NCBI GenBank assembly: GCA_900541135.1
Contig: UQIG01000006.1
Coordinates: 1-64,000 of the forward strand
Length of the DNA stretch: 64,000 nucleotides
Origin: an uncultured Collinsella sp.
Lineage (GTDB): Bacteria; Actinomycetota; Coriobacteriia; Coriobacteriales; Coriobacteriaceae
Reading direction: 5' to 3'
Part shown: positions 1 to 8,026 of the stretch, piece after piece
Layout: each line of letters opens with the position of its first letter
How positions within the stretch are numbered: position 1 is the first letter of the stretch
The notes under the pieces: generated by a model
What the model was told of the DNA's origin: nothing
Databases searched by the model: none
What the model saw: only the letters and a program-made list of their open reading frames with translations
Translations under genes and position numbers: made by a program

Positions 1-49
1 ACGAGATTCGCCTTAGTCTCGTGGGCTCGGAGATGTGTATAAGAGACAG
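1..49. other. Illumina Nextera i7 adapter (library artefact)
   Basis: Bases 16-49 match the Nextera read-2 transposase adapter, ending in the mosaic-end sequence AGATGTGTATAAGAGACAG. Bases 8-15 (TCGCCTTA) match the N701 i7 index and bases 1-7 match the end of the P7 primer. This is sequencing-library DNA left on the contig end, not chromosome. Genomic sequence starts at about base 50, and any ORF begun in bases 1-49 is spurious. Confidence 0.97.
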
Positions 50-53
50 GGGG

Positions 54-124
54 TGGGGAAAGGTGTTGAAAAATGGGGCGGTTCCCCATATTATTGATGA
101 CGTCGACAGACGGGGTGGTTCCCC
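54..124 (+). promoter_or_regulatory. Candidate mraZ operator: two GGGGYGGTTCCCC boxes plus TGGGG repeats
   Basis: Two near-identical 13-bp inverted repeats, GGGGCGGTTCCCC (75-87) and GGGGTGGTTCCCC (112-124), lie upstream of mraZ, and TGGGG occurs at 54-58 and 74-78. MraZ is known in Escherichia coli to bind TGGGN repeats just upstream of its own gene and repress the dcw operon, so this is a plausible autoregulatory site. The adapter junction at base 50 may cut off further repeats. Confidence 0.5.
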
Positions 125-162
125 GCGTACGTGCCATCTGAGTAACCGAGGGGAGGGCGCAC

Positions 163-597
163 ATGGGAATGACGGGTGCATACGAGCGCAATCTCGATGC
201 AAAAGGTCGTCTATCCCTGCCTGCACCCCTTCGCGAGGAGCTTGGAGAGCACGTTCGCGTGTTCAAAGCCCTGGATGTCAATGCTCTGTACGTGTTCTCT
301 GCCGAGGCCTTCGATAAGTGGGTCGAAGGACTCTTCGCGGGTCGTGAGGGCCACGAGGGTTTTAACCCGCGTGACATCAACGACCAGAAGCTCATGAGGG
401 CGATCAACAAGCGCACCACGTCGATGGACGTGGACAGCGCCGGTCGTATCGGTCTTTCCGAGTCTCTCCGCAAGCAGGCGAACCTCGACCGCGAGGTCAC
501 GGTTGTGGGCAACTACGACCACCTTGAGGTTTGGGATCGCGCCGCGGCCGATGAGGACGATGACGATGAGGCCCTGCTGGACCTCTTCTTCTCGTAA
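163..597 (+). CDS. mraZ: Transcriptional regulator MraZ
   Basis: This 144-residue protein has the two tandem AbrB/MraZ half-barrels of the family, each with a D-x3-R signature: DAKGRLSLPAPLRE near residue 14 and DSAGRIGLSESLRK near residue 90. MraZ is a nucleoid-associated repressor that forms rings and binds TGGG-type repeats ahead of the dcw cluster. Length is normal; the C-terminus is very acidic (DEDDDDEA). GGGAGG precedes the ATG at 163; the in-frame ATG at 169 would also fit the family N-terminus. It is the first gene of the cluster and likely controls the genes after it. Confidence 0.95.
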   Translation: MGMTGAYERNLDAKGRLSLPAPLREELGEHVRVFKALDVNALYVFSAEAFDKWVEGLFAGREGHEGFNPRDINDQKLMRAINKRTTSMDVDSAGRIGLSESLRKQANLDREVTVVGNYDHLEVWDRAAADEDDDDEALLDLFFS

Positions 598-617
598 GGG
601 CAAGGCACGGGTAACGG

Positions 618-1583
618 ATGGAGCGTGGGATCTTGACACAAGAATATCGGCATGAACCTGTCATGCTCGGCGAAGTGCTTGAGTCGCTGCGGCTAAAGAG
701 CGGCTCCGTTGTCTGCGATTGCACCCTTGGCGGTGCCGGCCATTCGGTAAAGATGGCCGCGCAGGTGGGGGAGACGGGCCTTTTGCTCGGCGTCGATCAG
801 GACGACATGGCCCTCGAGGCCGCTGGTGCCCGTCTGGACCGCGAGGTTCCCGGCGTTCCGCACCAGCTGCTGAAGGGCAACTTCGGCGACTTGGACGAGC
901 TGCTTTGCTCGGCCGAGGTGCCCGGGGTCGATGGCTTCCTGTTCGATTTGGGCGTTTCGTCACCGCAACTCGATATCCCTGGCAGGGGCTTTTCGTATAA
1001 CGAGGACGCCCCATTGGACATGCGGATGGATCCGGGTAATAACACCTTAAACGCAGCTGAGGTCATCAACATCTATAACGAACACGACCTCGCCCGGATT
1101 CTACGCGTCTACGGAGAAGAGAAGTTCGCCTCGCAGATTGCGCGCGAGATCGTGCGCCGCCGCGAGCAAGAACCGATCGAAACCACCGGCCAATTTGTCG
1201 AGATCATCAAGGCGGGTATCCCGGCTGCCGCTCGTCGGCATGGCGGACACCCGGCCAAGAAAAGTTTCCAGGCCATTCGCATCGAGGTCAATCACGAGCT
1301 CGATGTGCTCGAACGAGGGCTTGATGCCGCCACCAGGTGGCTCAACCCGGGCGGACGTATCTGCGTCATCTCGTATCACTCGCTCGAGGACCGTATCGTA
1401 AAGAACCACTTTAAGGAGATGAGCCAGGGGTGCACGTGTCCGCCGGAGATTCCGGTGTGCGTGTGCGGCAACGTGCCGATACTCAAGGTCATCACCCGCA
1501 AACCCTTGGTTGCCCAGCCTGATGAGGTTGAGCGCAACCCTCGGGCGAGATCAGCCAAAATCCGCGTGGCGCAGCGTCTGTAG
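618..1583 (+). CDS. rsmH: 16S rRNA (cytosine-1402-N4)-methyltransferase RsmH
   Basis: RsmH (MraW) uses S-adenosylmethionine to methylate N4 of C1402 in the 16S rRNA decoding site. The protein shows the family opening HEPVML, the SAM-binding motif DCTLGGAGHS, the block FLFDLGVSSPQLD and the RGFSYNEDAPLDMRMD stretch, and its 321-residue length is usual. The start is uncertain: ATG at 618 has a weak ribosome site, while TTG at 633 has GGAG nine bases upstream and would give the more typical opening MTQEYRHEPVML. It lies 20 bp after mraZ in the standard order. Confidence 0.95.
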   Translation: MERGILTQEYRHEPVMLGEVLESLRLKSGSVVCDCTLGGAGHSVKMAAQVGETGLLLGVDQDDMALEAAGARLDREVPGVPHQLLKGNFGDLDELLCSAEVPGVDGFLFDLGVSSPQLDIPGRGFSYNEDAPLDMRMDPGNNTLNAAEVINIYNEHDLARILRVYGEEKFASQIAREIVRRREQEPIETTGQFVEIIKAGIPAAARRHGGHPAKKSFQAIRIEVNHELDVLERGLDAATRWLNPGGRICVISYHSLEDRIVKNHFKEMSQGCTCPPEIPVCVCGNVPILKVITRKPLVAQPDEVERNPRARSAKIRVAQRL

Positions 1584-1673
1584 GCGCGACCGCGCGATAT
1601 TGGACCTCCCGCTCGCACCATAAACGAAGCTTAAACACACTACCAACGTACTCGGGATGGGAGGCGGCATATC

Positions 1674-2144
1674 ATGGGCTACAACACTTCAAGCGCAGCA
1701 CTCGCCTATGATATGAACGCCATGCCCGCCTATCGTGAGACGCCGCAGGCCCCCGTTGCTCCCCGTGAGCAGCGCGCGCCGCGCTTTGATGTCTACACGG
1801 GCGCGGGCCGTCAGGCAAACCAGGCGGTAAGCCCGGTTTTCATGAGCGTTCTTAAAACGTTTTGCATCATTGCGGCTATCTTCATGACGATCGGCGTCGC
1901 CCGCGTGGCGCTCGCCGGCGTTACGGCCCAGGTGCTCAACAGCAACGCCGAGCTTACCAGCACGCTCGAAAAGGCGACCGATGAGAGCTCCGACCTGGAG
2001 GTCATGCATTCGGTCTATGGCGCCGACACGCGCATTCGCGACCTTGCGGGCGCTTATGGCATGGTGGAGCCCAGCGAGAGCGTTACACTTGACTTTTCGC
2101 AGGATGCAGCCGCGGGCGCCAACGCGACCGCGACCGCTCAGTAG
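1674..2144 (+). CDS. ftsL: FtsL-like septum protein
   Basis: This 156-residue protein has a cytoplasmic N-terminus rich in Pro and Ala, one membrane segment at about residues 60-82 (VLKTFCIIAAIFMTIGVARV), then an outside helix with coiled-coil spacing (NSNAELTSTLEKATDESSDLE) and an Ala-rich tail. Sequence identity to known FtsL is low, as is normal for this family. Topology plus its place between rsmH and ftsI make FtsL the best call; a DivIC/septum-initiator annotation would be equivalent. GGGAGG lies upstream of the ATG. Confidence 0.75.
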   Translation: MGYNTSSAALAYDMNAMPAYRETPQAPVAPREQRAPRFDVYTGAGRQANQAVSPVFMSVLKTFCIIAAIFMTIGVARVALAGVTAQVLNSNAELTSTLEKATDESSDLEVMHSVYGADTRIRDLAGAYGMVEPSESVTLDFSQDAAAGANATATAQ

Positions 2145-2161
2145 CAAGACGGTAGCTGAGT

Positions 2162-4027
2162 ATGACAAATGACTATCGCCGCGGTTCCGATGGGGGCCGC
2201 GGTTCTGGACGTCCCTCGTCGCGGGGACGTTCTGGTTATCAAGGAACGGGTCGGCAATCTTACAACGCCGGGCAGTCCCGTGGCAACGACCCGGCGTCGC
2301 GACTTCGCGGCTCGGGCGGCCCTCAAGTGCATAACACCAGGTCGCGCAAGAGTTCGTCGACCGAATGGCTCACAGGCGCGCCTCTGCCTCGCCGCAAAGC
2401 CGTCATGGGCTTCATCGGGCTTGGCTTGGGCTTGGGCGTCTTTCGCCTTGCCGACTATCAAATTGCCGAAGCCGATAAACTGCGGGAGCGTGCCGATGCG
2501 CGCCGCCTGCTTGCGCAGACCCTCTATGCCAAACGCGGCACCATCTACGACCGCAACGGCAACGTGTTGGCATCGTCGGTCGAATGTCGCAACATCGCCG
2601 TGAACCCGCAGCTTGTCGAGGATGTTGACAAGACGGTGTCAGCGCTGGTCAAGGCAACTGGAATCGATAAAAAGACCTGCCGCAAGCTCGTTGAGTCCGA
2701 TGGAACCTGGGTGTATATCAAGCGCCAGGTGGACGAAGACGATGTTGCGGCGCTGGAGAAGAAGAACCTGCCCGGCGTGCTTTTTGAGCAGGCCATGAAG
2801 CGCGTATATCCATACGGCAACCTGGCATCGCAGGTGCTGGGTGTAGTGAATGTGGACAACGACGGCTTGACGGGTCTCGAAAAGCAATACAACAAGCTTC
2901 TGACTGGCACGAACGGTTCTCTCGTACGCGAGCGCGCGAGGGACGGCAGCTATATCGCGGGCGGTGCCTATAAAAAGGTGGCCGCGGTCGACGGCGTTGA
3001 TATCGTGACGACGCTCGACGTCAATATCCAGCGTGCGGCCGAGGATGCCCTGGCAGAGGCTGTCGAGAAGACAAAGGCCAAGAACGGCTCGGCGCTGGTC
3101 ACCGATCCTACGACAGGCGAGATCTTGGCAGCCTGCTCGTATCCGACTTACGACCAGACCGATCTGGAAAACGCCAAAACCGAGGATATGAACTTGCGCC
3201 TGGTCACCGACGCCTACGAGCCCGGCTCGGTCTTTAAGACGCTCGTGGCGGGCGCCGGCTTCGACTTGGGTGTCGTGCGATCGAGTACGTCGTTTGAGGT
3301 GCCGGCGAGCATCAAGGTGGGCGACGATACCGTCACCGATGCCGACAAGCGCGACTACGCCATGACCATGGATGTGCGCGAGATGATGCGCCGTTCGTCC
3401 AACGTGGGCTTTGTCCTGGTGGGGCGCAAGATCGGTGCCGACGACTTTGCCGCCTATGTGGACAAGTGGGGCATCGGTCACAGCTCTGGTGTAGATTTTC
3501 CGGGCGAGAGCCTGGGTATCGTCAAGGAGCGTGACCAGTATGACGGCGCCACGCTGGGCTCGATGAGCTTTGGACAGGCACTGTCCGTCTCGCCGATTGA
3601 GATCGCACGTGCCGTGGGCGGCATCGCCAACGGCGGCGTGATGATGACACCGCACTTCTATAAGTCCAGCAAAGGCGACGAGAAGGACTGGGGCGAAGGC
3701 GAGCGCGCGATTTCTGAGGATGCTGCATCCCAGGTGACATCGTGCATGCAGACGGTCGTGTCCGAGGGAACGGGCGTTGGCGGCGCGGTTGACGGCTATG
3801 ACGTGGCGGGTAAGACCGGTACGGCCGAACGTGCCGACGAGAACGGCGGCTACCTCAAGGAGAACTACATGTCGTCCTTTATGGGCTTTGCACCGGCACA
3901 ATCGCCCAAGGTGCTGTGCTATATCACGCTCGACGGAACGCCGAGCGGCTCAGATGCCGCTGCGGTGCCGTTCCAGTCCATTATGGCCAACGCGCTCGAC
4001 GTGCTGGGTATCCCGCGCACGAGGTAG
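2162..4027 (+). CDS. ftsI: Septal peptidoglycan transpeptidase (class B PBP, FtsI type)
   Basis: This class B penicillin-binding protein cross-links septal peptidoglycan. After a basic, Gly/Ser-rich cytoplasmic tail (about 75 residues) comes one membrane anchor (about 78-97), the dimerisation module with RGTIYDRNGNVLA, and the transpeptidase domain. The active-site motifs are all present: SVFK (catalytic Ser), SSN in RRSSNVGF, and KTG in GKTGTAER. No PASTA domain follows. It is 621 residues long, follows ftsL by 17 bp, and should pair with the FtsW encoded downstream. Confidence 0.95.
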   Translation: MTNDYRRGSDGGRGSGRPSSRGRSGYQGTGRQSYNAGQSRGNDPASRLRGSGGPQVHNTRSRKSSSTEWLTGAPLPRRKAVMGFIGLGLGLGVFRLADYQIAEADKLRERADARRLLAQTLYAKRGTIYDRNGNVLASSVECRNIAVNPQLVEDVDKTVSALVKATGIDKKTCRKLVESDGTWVYIKRQVDEDDVAALEKKNLPGVLFEQAMKRVYPYGNLASQVLGVVNVDNDGLTGLEKQYNKLLTGTNGSLVRERARDGSYIAGGAYKKVAAVDGVDIVTTLDVNIQRAAEDALAEAVEKTKAKNGSALVTDPTTGEILAACSYPTYDQTDLENAKTEDMNLRLVTDAYEPGSVFKTLVAGAGFDLGVVRSSTSFEVPASIKVGDDTVTDADKRDYAMTMDVREMMRRSSNVGFVLVGRKIGADDFAAYVDKWGIGHSSGVDFPGESLGIVKERDQYDGATLGSMSFGQALSVSPIEIARAVGGIANGGVMMTPHFYKSSKGDEKDWGEGERAISEDAASQVTSCMQTVVSEGTGVGGAVDGYDVAGKTGTAERADENGGYLKENYMSSFMGFAPAQSPKVLCYITLDGTPSGSDAAAVPFQSIMANALDVLGIPRTR

Positions 4028-4111
4028 GGGGTTACAATCTTTGGGGCGTGGTTTGTTGTCCCATATGAGGGGTGTTCACATGCCCTGCACCACGCATGCG
4101 CGGCGCTGGGA

Positions 4112-4117
4112 TACAAT
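4112..4117 (+). promoter_or_regulatory. Possible -10 element upstream of murF
   Basis: The 127-bp gap between ftsI and murF is longer than most gaps in the cluster and contains TACAAT about 40 bp ahead of murF. I see no good -35 hexamer at the right spacing, so an internal promoter is only a suggestion. Confidence 0.25.
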
Positions 4118-4154
4118 ACGCCGATAGCATTATTAGGTTTACAGGGGAGCTGCA

Positions 4155-5579
4155 ATGATAGAGATCGCCGTCAACAACCTCGCGGCCGCAACAGGGGCCC
4201 GAACCGTGACGGGAGAAGCCGATCGGGTATGCCGCGGGTGCGTTATCGACTCGCGCCAGGTCGAGGAAGGGACGATTTTCGTCGCCTTTCCCGGTGAAAA
4301 CGTCGACGGCAATGATTTTGCTTCCCGTGCCGTCCAGTCGGGTGCCGGCGCCGTCGTGATGACGCGTGAGCCCGAGGCCGAGTTGGTCTCGCTGGCGCAG
4401 GACAAAGGATGCGCCATCCTGCTGACCGATGATCCCGAGGAGTTTCTGCTGCGTTTGGCGCACGCGTATCGCCTGGAGCTTGGCTGCCTGGTCGTTGGCA
4501 TTACCGGTTCCATCGGCAAGACGACGACCAAGGACGTGCTCGCCGCTGTGCTCGCCAAGCGCTATCGTGTCTGGGCCACCAAGGGCAATTTCAATAACCT
4601 GATCGGCATGCCGCTCACGGTGCTTTCCGCTCCGGCCGATACCGAGGTCCTGGTGCTCGAGATGGGCATGAACCATTTCCACGAGATTGAGCGCCTGTCC
4701 CAGTCCGCCAATCCCAACCTTGCCATCGTGAGCAAGATTGGTACCTCTCACATCGGCATTTTGGGCAGCCGCGAGAACATCGCCCGCGCTAAGGCCGAGA
4801 TTGTCCAGGGCATGTGCGCCGCCGGCGACTTCTTGCCGCTGCTGGTTTTGGGCGGCGAGGACGACTTTACGCCGTTCATTCGCGATACGTTCGCCCAGCC
4901 TGCTGGTATCGACGTGATGCTGGCCGGCGTCTCGGACGACGATGAGGTCCGTGCCCGCGACATTCGTGTTGATGACGAGGGCCGTCCGGTCTTTACGCTC
5001 GATTTTGGCCAGGGTGAGACGATCGATACCATGCTTGCCATCCCCGGCGTGCAGTCCGTTCCAAATGCCGTTAAGGCCGCCGCGGTTGCCTATCGCCTGG
5101 GCGTGACGCCCGAGCAGATCGATGCTGCCTTTAGGGGCCTCACGATCACCGGGCACCGCCAGGAGATCAAGCGCGCCAAGAGCGGTGCCCGCGTCATCGA
5201 CGATTCCTATAACGCCAGCGCCGAATCCATGGCTGCTGGTCTCGATCTACTGTGCTCGCTTTCGTGCACGGGGTCTCGTATGGCGATCCTGGGCGAGATG
5301 GGCGAGATGGGCGATGAGGCTCCTCGCATGCATGAGCTCGTGGGCGCCTATGCCGCCGCCAAGAAGCTCGACATGCTGGCGTGCGTGGGTGGTGAGCTGG
5401 CCCAGCTTATGGCCGATGCCGCGCGCATGATGGGCATGGACGAGGACCGCATCCAGGTGTTCTCCGATTATCAGCAGGTGCTCGACCGCATGGGCGGCGC
5501 GCTTGAAAAACATGATGTTGTACTGGTCAAGGGTTCCCGCTTTGTTGAGCTCGACCGCTTTGTGGAAGGTGTGTGCTAG
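4155..5579 (+). CDS. murF: UDP-MurNAc-tripeptide--D-Ala-D-Ala ligase MurF
   Basis: MurF adds D-Ala-D-Ala to the UDP-muramoyl tripeptide with ATP, completing the pentapeptide. The 474-residue protein has the N-terminal Mur domain with the MurE/MurF-type phrase CVIDSRQVEEGTIFVA, the Mur ATP loop GITGSIGKTTTKD near residue 115, EMGMNHFHEIE in the central domain, and DDSYNASAESMAAGL opening the C-terminal domain, a MurF hallmark. GGGGAG precedes the ATG. murE, usually just before murF, is absent here. Confidence 0.95.
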   Translation: MIEIAVNNLAAATGARTVTGEADRVCRGCVIDSRQVEEGTIFVAFPGENVDGNDFASRAVQSGAGAVVMTREPEAELVSLAQDKGCAILLTDDPEEFLLRLAHAYRLELGCLVVGITGSIGKTTTKDVLAAVLAKRYRVWATKGNFNNLIGMPLTVLSAPADTEVLVLEMGMNHFHEIERLSQSANPNLAIVSKIGTSHIGILGSRENIARAKAEIVQGMCAAGDFLPLLVLGGEDDFTPFIRDTFAQPAGIDVMLAGVSDDDEVRARDIRVDDEGRPVFTLDFGQGETIDTMLAIPGVQSVPNAVKAAAVAYRLGVTPEQIDAAFRGLTITGHRQEIKRAKSGARVIDDSYNASAESMAAGLDLLCSLSCTGSRMAILGEMGEMGDEAPRMHELVGAYAAAKKLDMLACVGGELAQLMADAARMMGMDEDRIQVFSDYQQVLDRMGGALEKHDVVLVKGSRFVELDRFVEGVC

Positions 5580-5582
5580 CCC

Positions 5583-6602
5583 ATGTTCGGCAATCCCTCG
5601 TATCCAACGTATCAGGCTTTTTTGGGGCTTGGCATCGCCGCTGCCATTGCGCTGCTGCTCATGCCGTGGTGGATCAAGCTGCTCAAAGTCGAGGGTATCG
5701 GCCAGCAGGTTCGTGCCGACGGCCCCAAGCGTCATTTGGTTAAGCAGGGAACGCCCACCATGGGTGGCGTTGTCATCCTCGTCGCGATCTCGCTGACCTG
5801 CCTGCTGATGGGCAAGCTCACCACCGAGCTCGTGCTCGTGCTGCTCGCCACGCTGGCGACCGGCGTGCTGGGCCTGATCGACGACCTGACCTCCGTTACG
5901 CATGGGCGCTCGCTCGGTCTGACGCCCCATGCCAAGATGATCGGCCTAACCATTATCTGTGTCACCTTTACGGTACTTGCCGTCAACTGGTGCGGCGTCG
6001 CCCCCGAGATTCGTTTTCCCGGCGGCCTGACGATTGACCTCGGTGTTCTTTCGACCACCATCTGTGGCCTTTCGTTCCCGTGGCTTTACATTGTCTTTTG
6101 CTGGCTGATGATCGCCGGTCTTTCTAATGCCGTGAACCTGACCGATGGCCTTGACGGTCTTGCTGGCGGCACCTCCATGATTGCCATGCTCGCCATGGCT
6201 GCCATGGCGTTTTTGCACGGAGACGTGAACCTGTCCATCTTCTGCACCGCGTGTGCCGGTGCCTGCTTGGGCTTTCTGTGGTTCAACTGCTATCCGGCGA
6301 GCATCTTTATGGGCGATACCGGCTCGCTTGCCCTGGGCGCCGCGTTTGCCTGCACGTCCATCATGACCAACACCGAGGTCGTCTCCCTCATCATCGGCGG
6401 CCTGTTTATCGTTGAGACCCTGTCGGTCATGATTCAGGTTGTCTACTTCCACTTTACGCACAAGCGCGTCTTCCTTATGGCGCCCATCCATCATCATTTC
6501 GAAAAGAAGGGCTGGGCCGAGACCAAGGTCGTCATCCGTTTTTGGATTATCGCTGCGGCCTTCGGTGCCGTTGGCCTTGCTCTGTTCTTCCAGTTGGGAT
6601 AG
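5583..6602 (+). CDS. mraY: Phospho-MurNAc-pentapeptide transferase MraY
   Basis: MraY moves phospho-MurNAc-pentapeptide from UDP onto undecaprenyl phosphate to make lipid I in the membrane. The 339-residue, roughly ten-helix protein shows KQGTPTMGG after helix 1, the Mg-binding LIDD motif, NLTDGLDGLAGG, the catalytic FMGDTGSLALG stretch, and the MAPIHHHFEKKGW loop with its HHH triplet near the C-terminus. It starts 3 bp after the murF stop, so the two are probably translationally coupled. Confidence 0.97.
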   Translation: MFGNPSYPTYQAFLGLGIAAAIALLLMPWWIKLLKVEGIGQQVRADGPKRHLVKQGTPTMGGVVILVAISLTCLLMGKLTTELVLVLLATLATGVLGLIDDLTSVTHGRSLGLTPHAKMIGLTIICVTFTVLAVNWCGVAPEIRFPGGLTIDLGVLSTTICGLSFPWLYIVFCWLMIAGLSNAVNLTDGLDGLAGGTSMIAMLAMAAMAFLHGDVNLSIFCTACAGACLGFLWFNCYPASIFMGDTGSLALGAAFACTSIMTNTEVVSLIIGGLFIVETLSVMIQVVYFHFTHKRVFLMAPIHHHFEKKGWAETKVVIRFWIIAAAFGAVGLALFFQLG

Positions 6603-6611
6603 TGGTCTTTC

Positions 6612-8018
6612 ATGCCTCTTGCTGATGTCTTTAGCCTGCTCGTTTTGGGTCAGGGCAAATCCGGTCTCGATGTTGCCCGCTGGGCGCTGGCACATCCCGA
6701 GCGCGTAAGCGCCGTTACCGTTTATGGCGGTGGCACCTCTGAGCCCAATGACGCCACGCGTGCGCTCGAGGCTGCTGGTGCGTCGTTTGTCTATGGGACC
6801 GAACAGGTCGAGGGCGCCTATGACGTATGCGTGACGTGCCCGGGCATCTCGGAGTTCTCGGGCTTCTTTAAGGCCGGGCGCGAGCATGCCGCCCAGATTA
6901 TGGGTGAGCCCGAGTTTGCCTATCGCCTGTCGCCCGATAACTGGATTGCCATCACGGGCACCAACGGCAAGACGACCACCACGTCGCTGACTGATTATCT
7001 GCTTAAGGCTGCCGGCGAGGCCAGCGTTGCTGTCGGCAACATCGGCGAGCCGCCGGTCAACGAGATTGACGGCCGAGCCCACAACGAGTGGTTTGTGGCT
7101 GAGCTCTCGAGCTATCAGATTGCTACGACCACCGAGCTCCACCCTCGCGTGGCGGTGCTGCTCAACATCACTCCCGACCACTTGGGCTGGCATAAGAGCC
7201 ATAAGAACTATGCGCTTGCCAAGATCAAACTGTTTGACAATATGGCCGATGACGATCTGGTGGTTGTCGACGTCGAAGACGCCGGCATTCACGAGTTCGA
7301 TGAGTACATCTACACGCCGGGTCGTCGCATCTGCAAGGTTGCCTTTGACGAGCCTGAGGGCGAGGATGCCGCCTTTGTGCGCGATGGCAAGATGATCGTG
7401 CGTCTGAAGGGTGTCGAGACCCCGCTCATCGCTACATCCGCGCTCAAGATCTCGGGCCATCACAATGTTATCAATGCCCTGTGCGCTGCCACGGCTGCCT
7501 TGGCGGTCGGTGCCGATGTCGATGGTGTCTGCCGCGGTCTTGCCTCGTTCCAGCCGCTCGAGCATCGCGTGGAGCCGTGTGGCGAGATTGACGGCGTGCG
7601 CTACGTCAACGATTCCAAGGCGACCAACACCGATGCGGTCGAGAAGGCACTGACGGCATTTCCCGATGACGACGTGATCTTGCTGCTCGGCGGCCACGAT
7701 AAGGGCACGCCGCTCACGGATTTCGCGCGCGTCGTTATGGACAACGTGCGCTCGGTCGTCTGCTTTGGCGATGCGCGCGAGCGCTTCACCGCCGCTATGG
7801 ACGAGGCTGATGTCGATGGCGATGTGGATATCGCCCAGGCGGATGACCTGCGCGACGCCGTGGACGTTGCCCGTTCGCTTTCGAGCCGTGGCGATGTGAT
7901 CTTACTTTCTCCTGCCTGCTCTTCGTTCGATGAGTTCTCGGGCTATGAGGAGCGCGGCCGCGTGTTTAAGGACTACGTGGCTCAGCTTGCCGCTACAGCG
8001 AAATCACAAATGGAATAG
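6612..8018 (+). CDS. murD: UDP-MurNAc-L-Ala--D-Glu ligase MurD
   Basis: MurD adds D-glutamate to UDP-MurNAc-L-Ala in the cytoplasm. The 468-residue protein shows an N-terminal nucleotide-binding fold (LLVLGQGKSGLDVARW), the ATP loop AITGTNGKTTTTSL near residue 115, the ELSSYQ motif that distinguishes MurD, NITPDHLGWH, and a C-terminal domain with RYVNDSKATNTDAV and LLLGGHDKGT. It starts 9 bp after mraY and 8 bp separate it from ftsW, so co-transcription is expected. Confidence 0.97.
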   Translation: MPLADVFSLLVLGQGKSGLDVARWALAHPERVSAVTVYGGGTSEPNDATRALEAAGASFVYGTEQVEGAYDVCVTCPGISEFSGFFKAGREHAAQIMGEPEFAYRLSPDNWIAITGTNGKTTTTSLTDYLLKAAGEASVAVGNIGEPPVNEIDGRAHNEWFVAELSSYQIATTTELHPRVAVLLNITPDHLGWHKSHKNYALAKIKLFDNMADDDLVVVDVEDAGIHEFDEYIYTPGRRICKVAFDEPEGEDAAFVRDGKMIVRLKGVETPLIATSALKISGHHNVINALCAATAALAVGADVDGVCRGLASFQPLEHRVEPCGEIDGVRYVNDSKATNTDAVEKALTAFPDDDVILLLGGHDKGTPLTDFARVVMDNVRSVVCFGDARERFTAAMDEADVDGDVDIAQADDLRDAVDVARSLSSRGDVILLSPACSSFDEFSGYEERGRVFKDYVAQLAATAKSQME

Positions 8019-8026
8019 GGGTTGCG

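Noticed and set aside
21..317. 98-codon ORF starting in the adapter
   Set aside because: It begins in adapter sequence, and the rest is an out-of-frame shadow of mraZ.
2639..3901. 420-codon ORF on the - strand inside ftsI
   Set aside because: It has His/Arg/Val-rich composition typical of antisense frames in GC-rich coding DNA and lies wholly inside a well-supported gene.
5946..7697. 583-codon - strand ORF across mraY and murD
   Set aside because: It is a shadow of two genes with all expected active-site motifs; no ribosome site or domain of its own.
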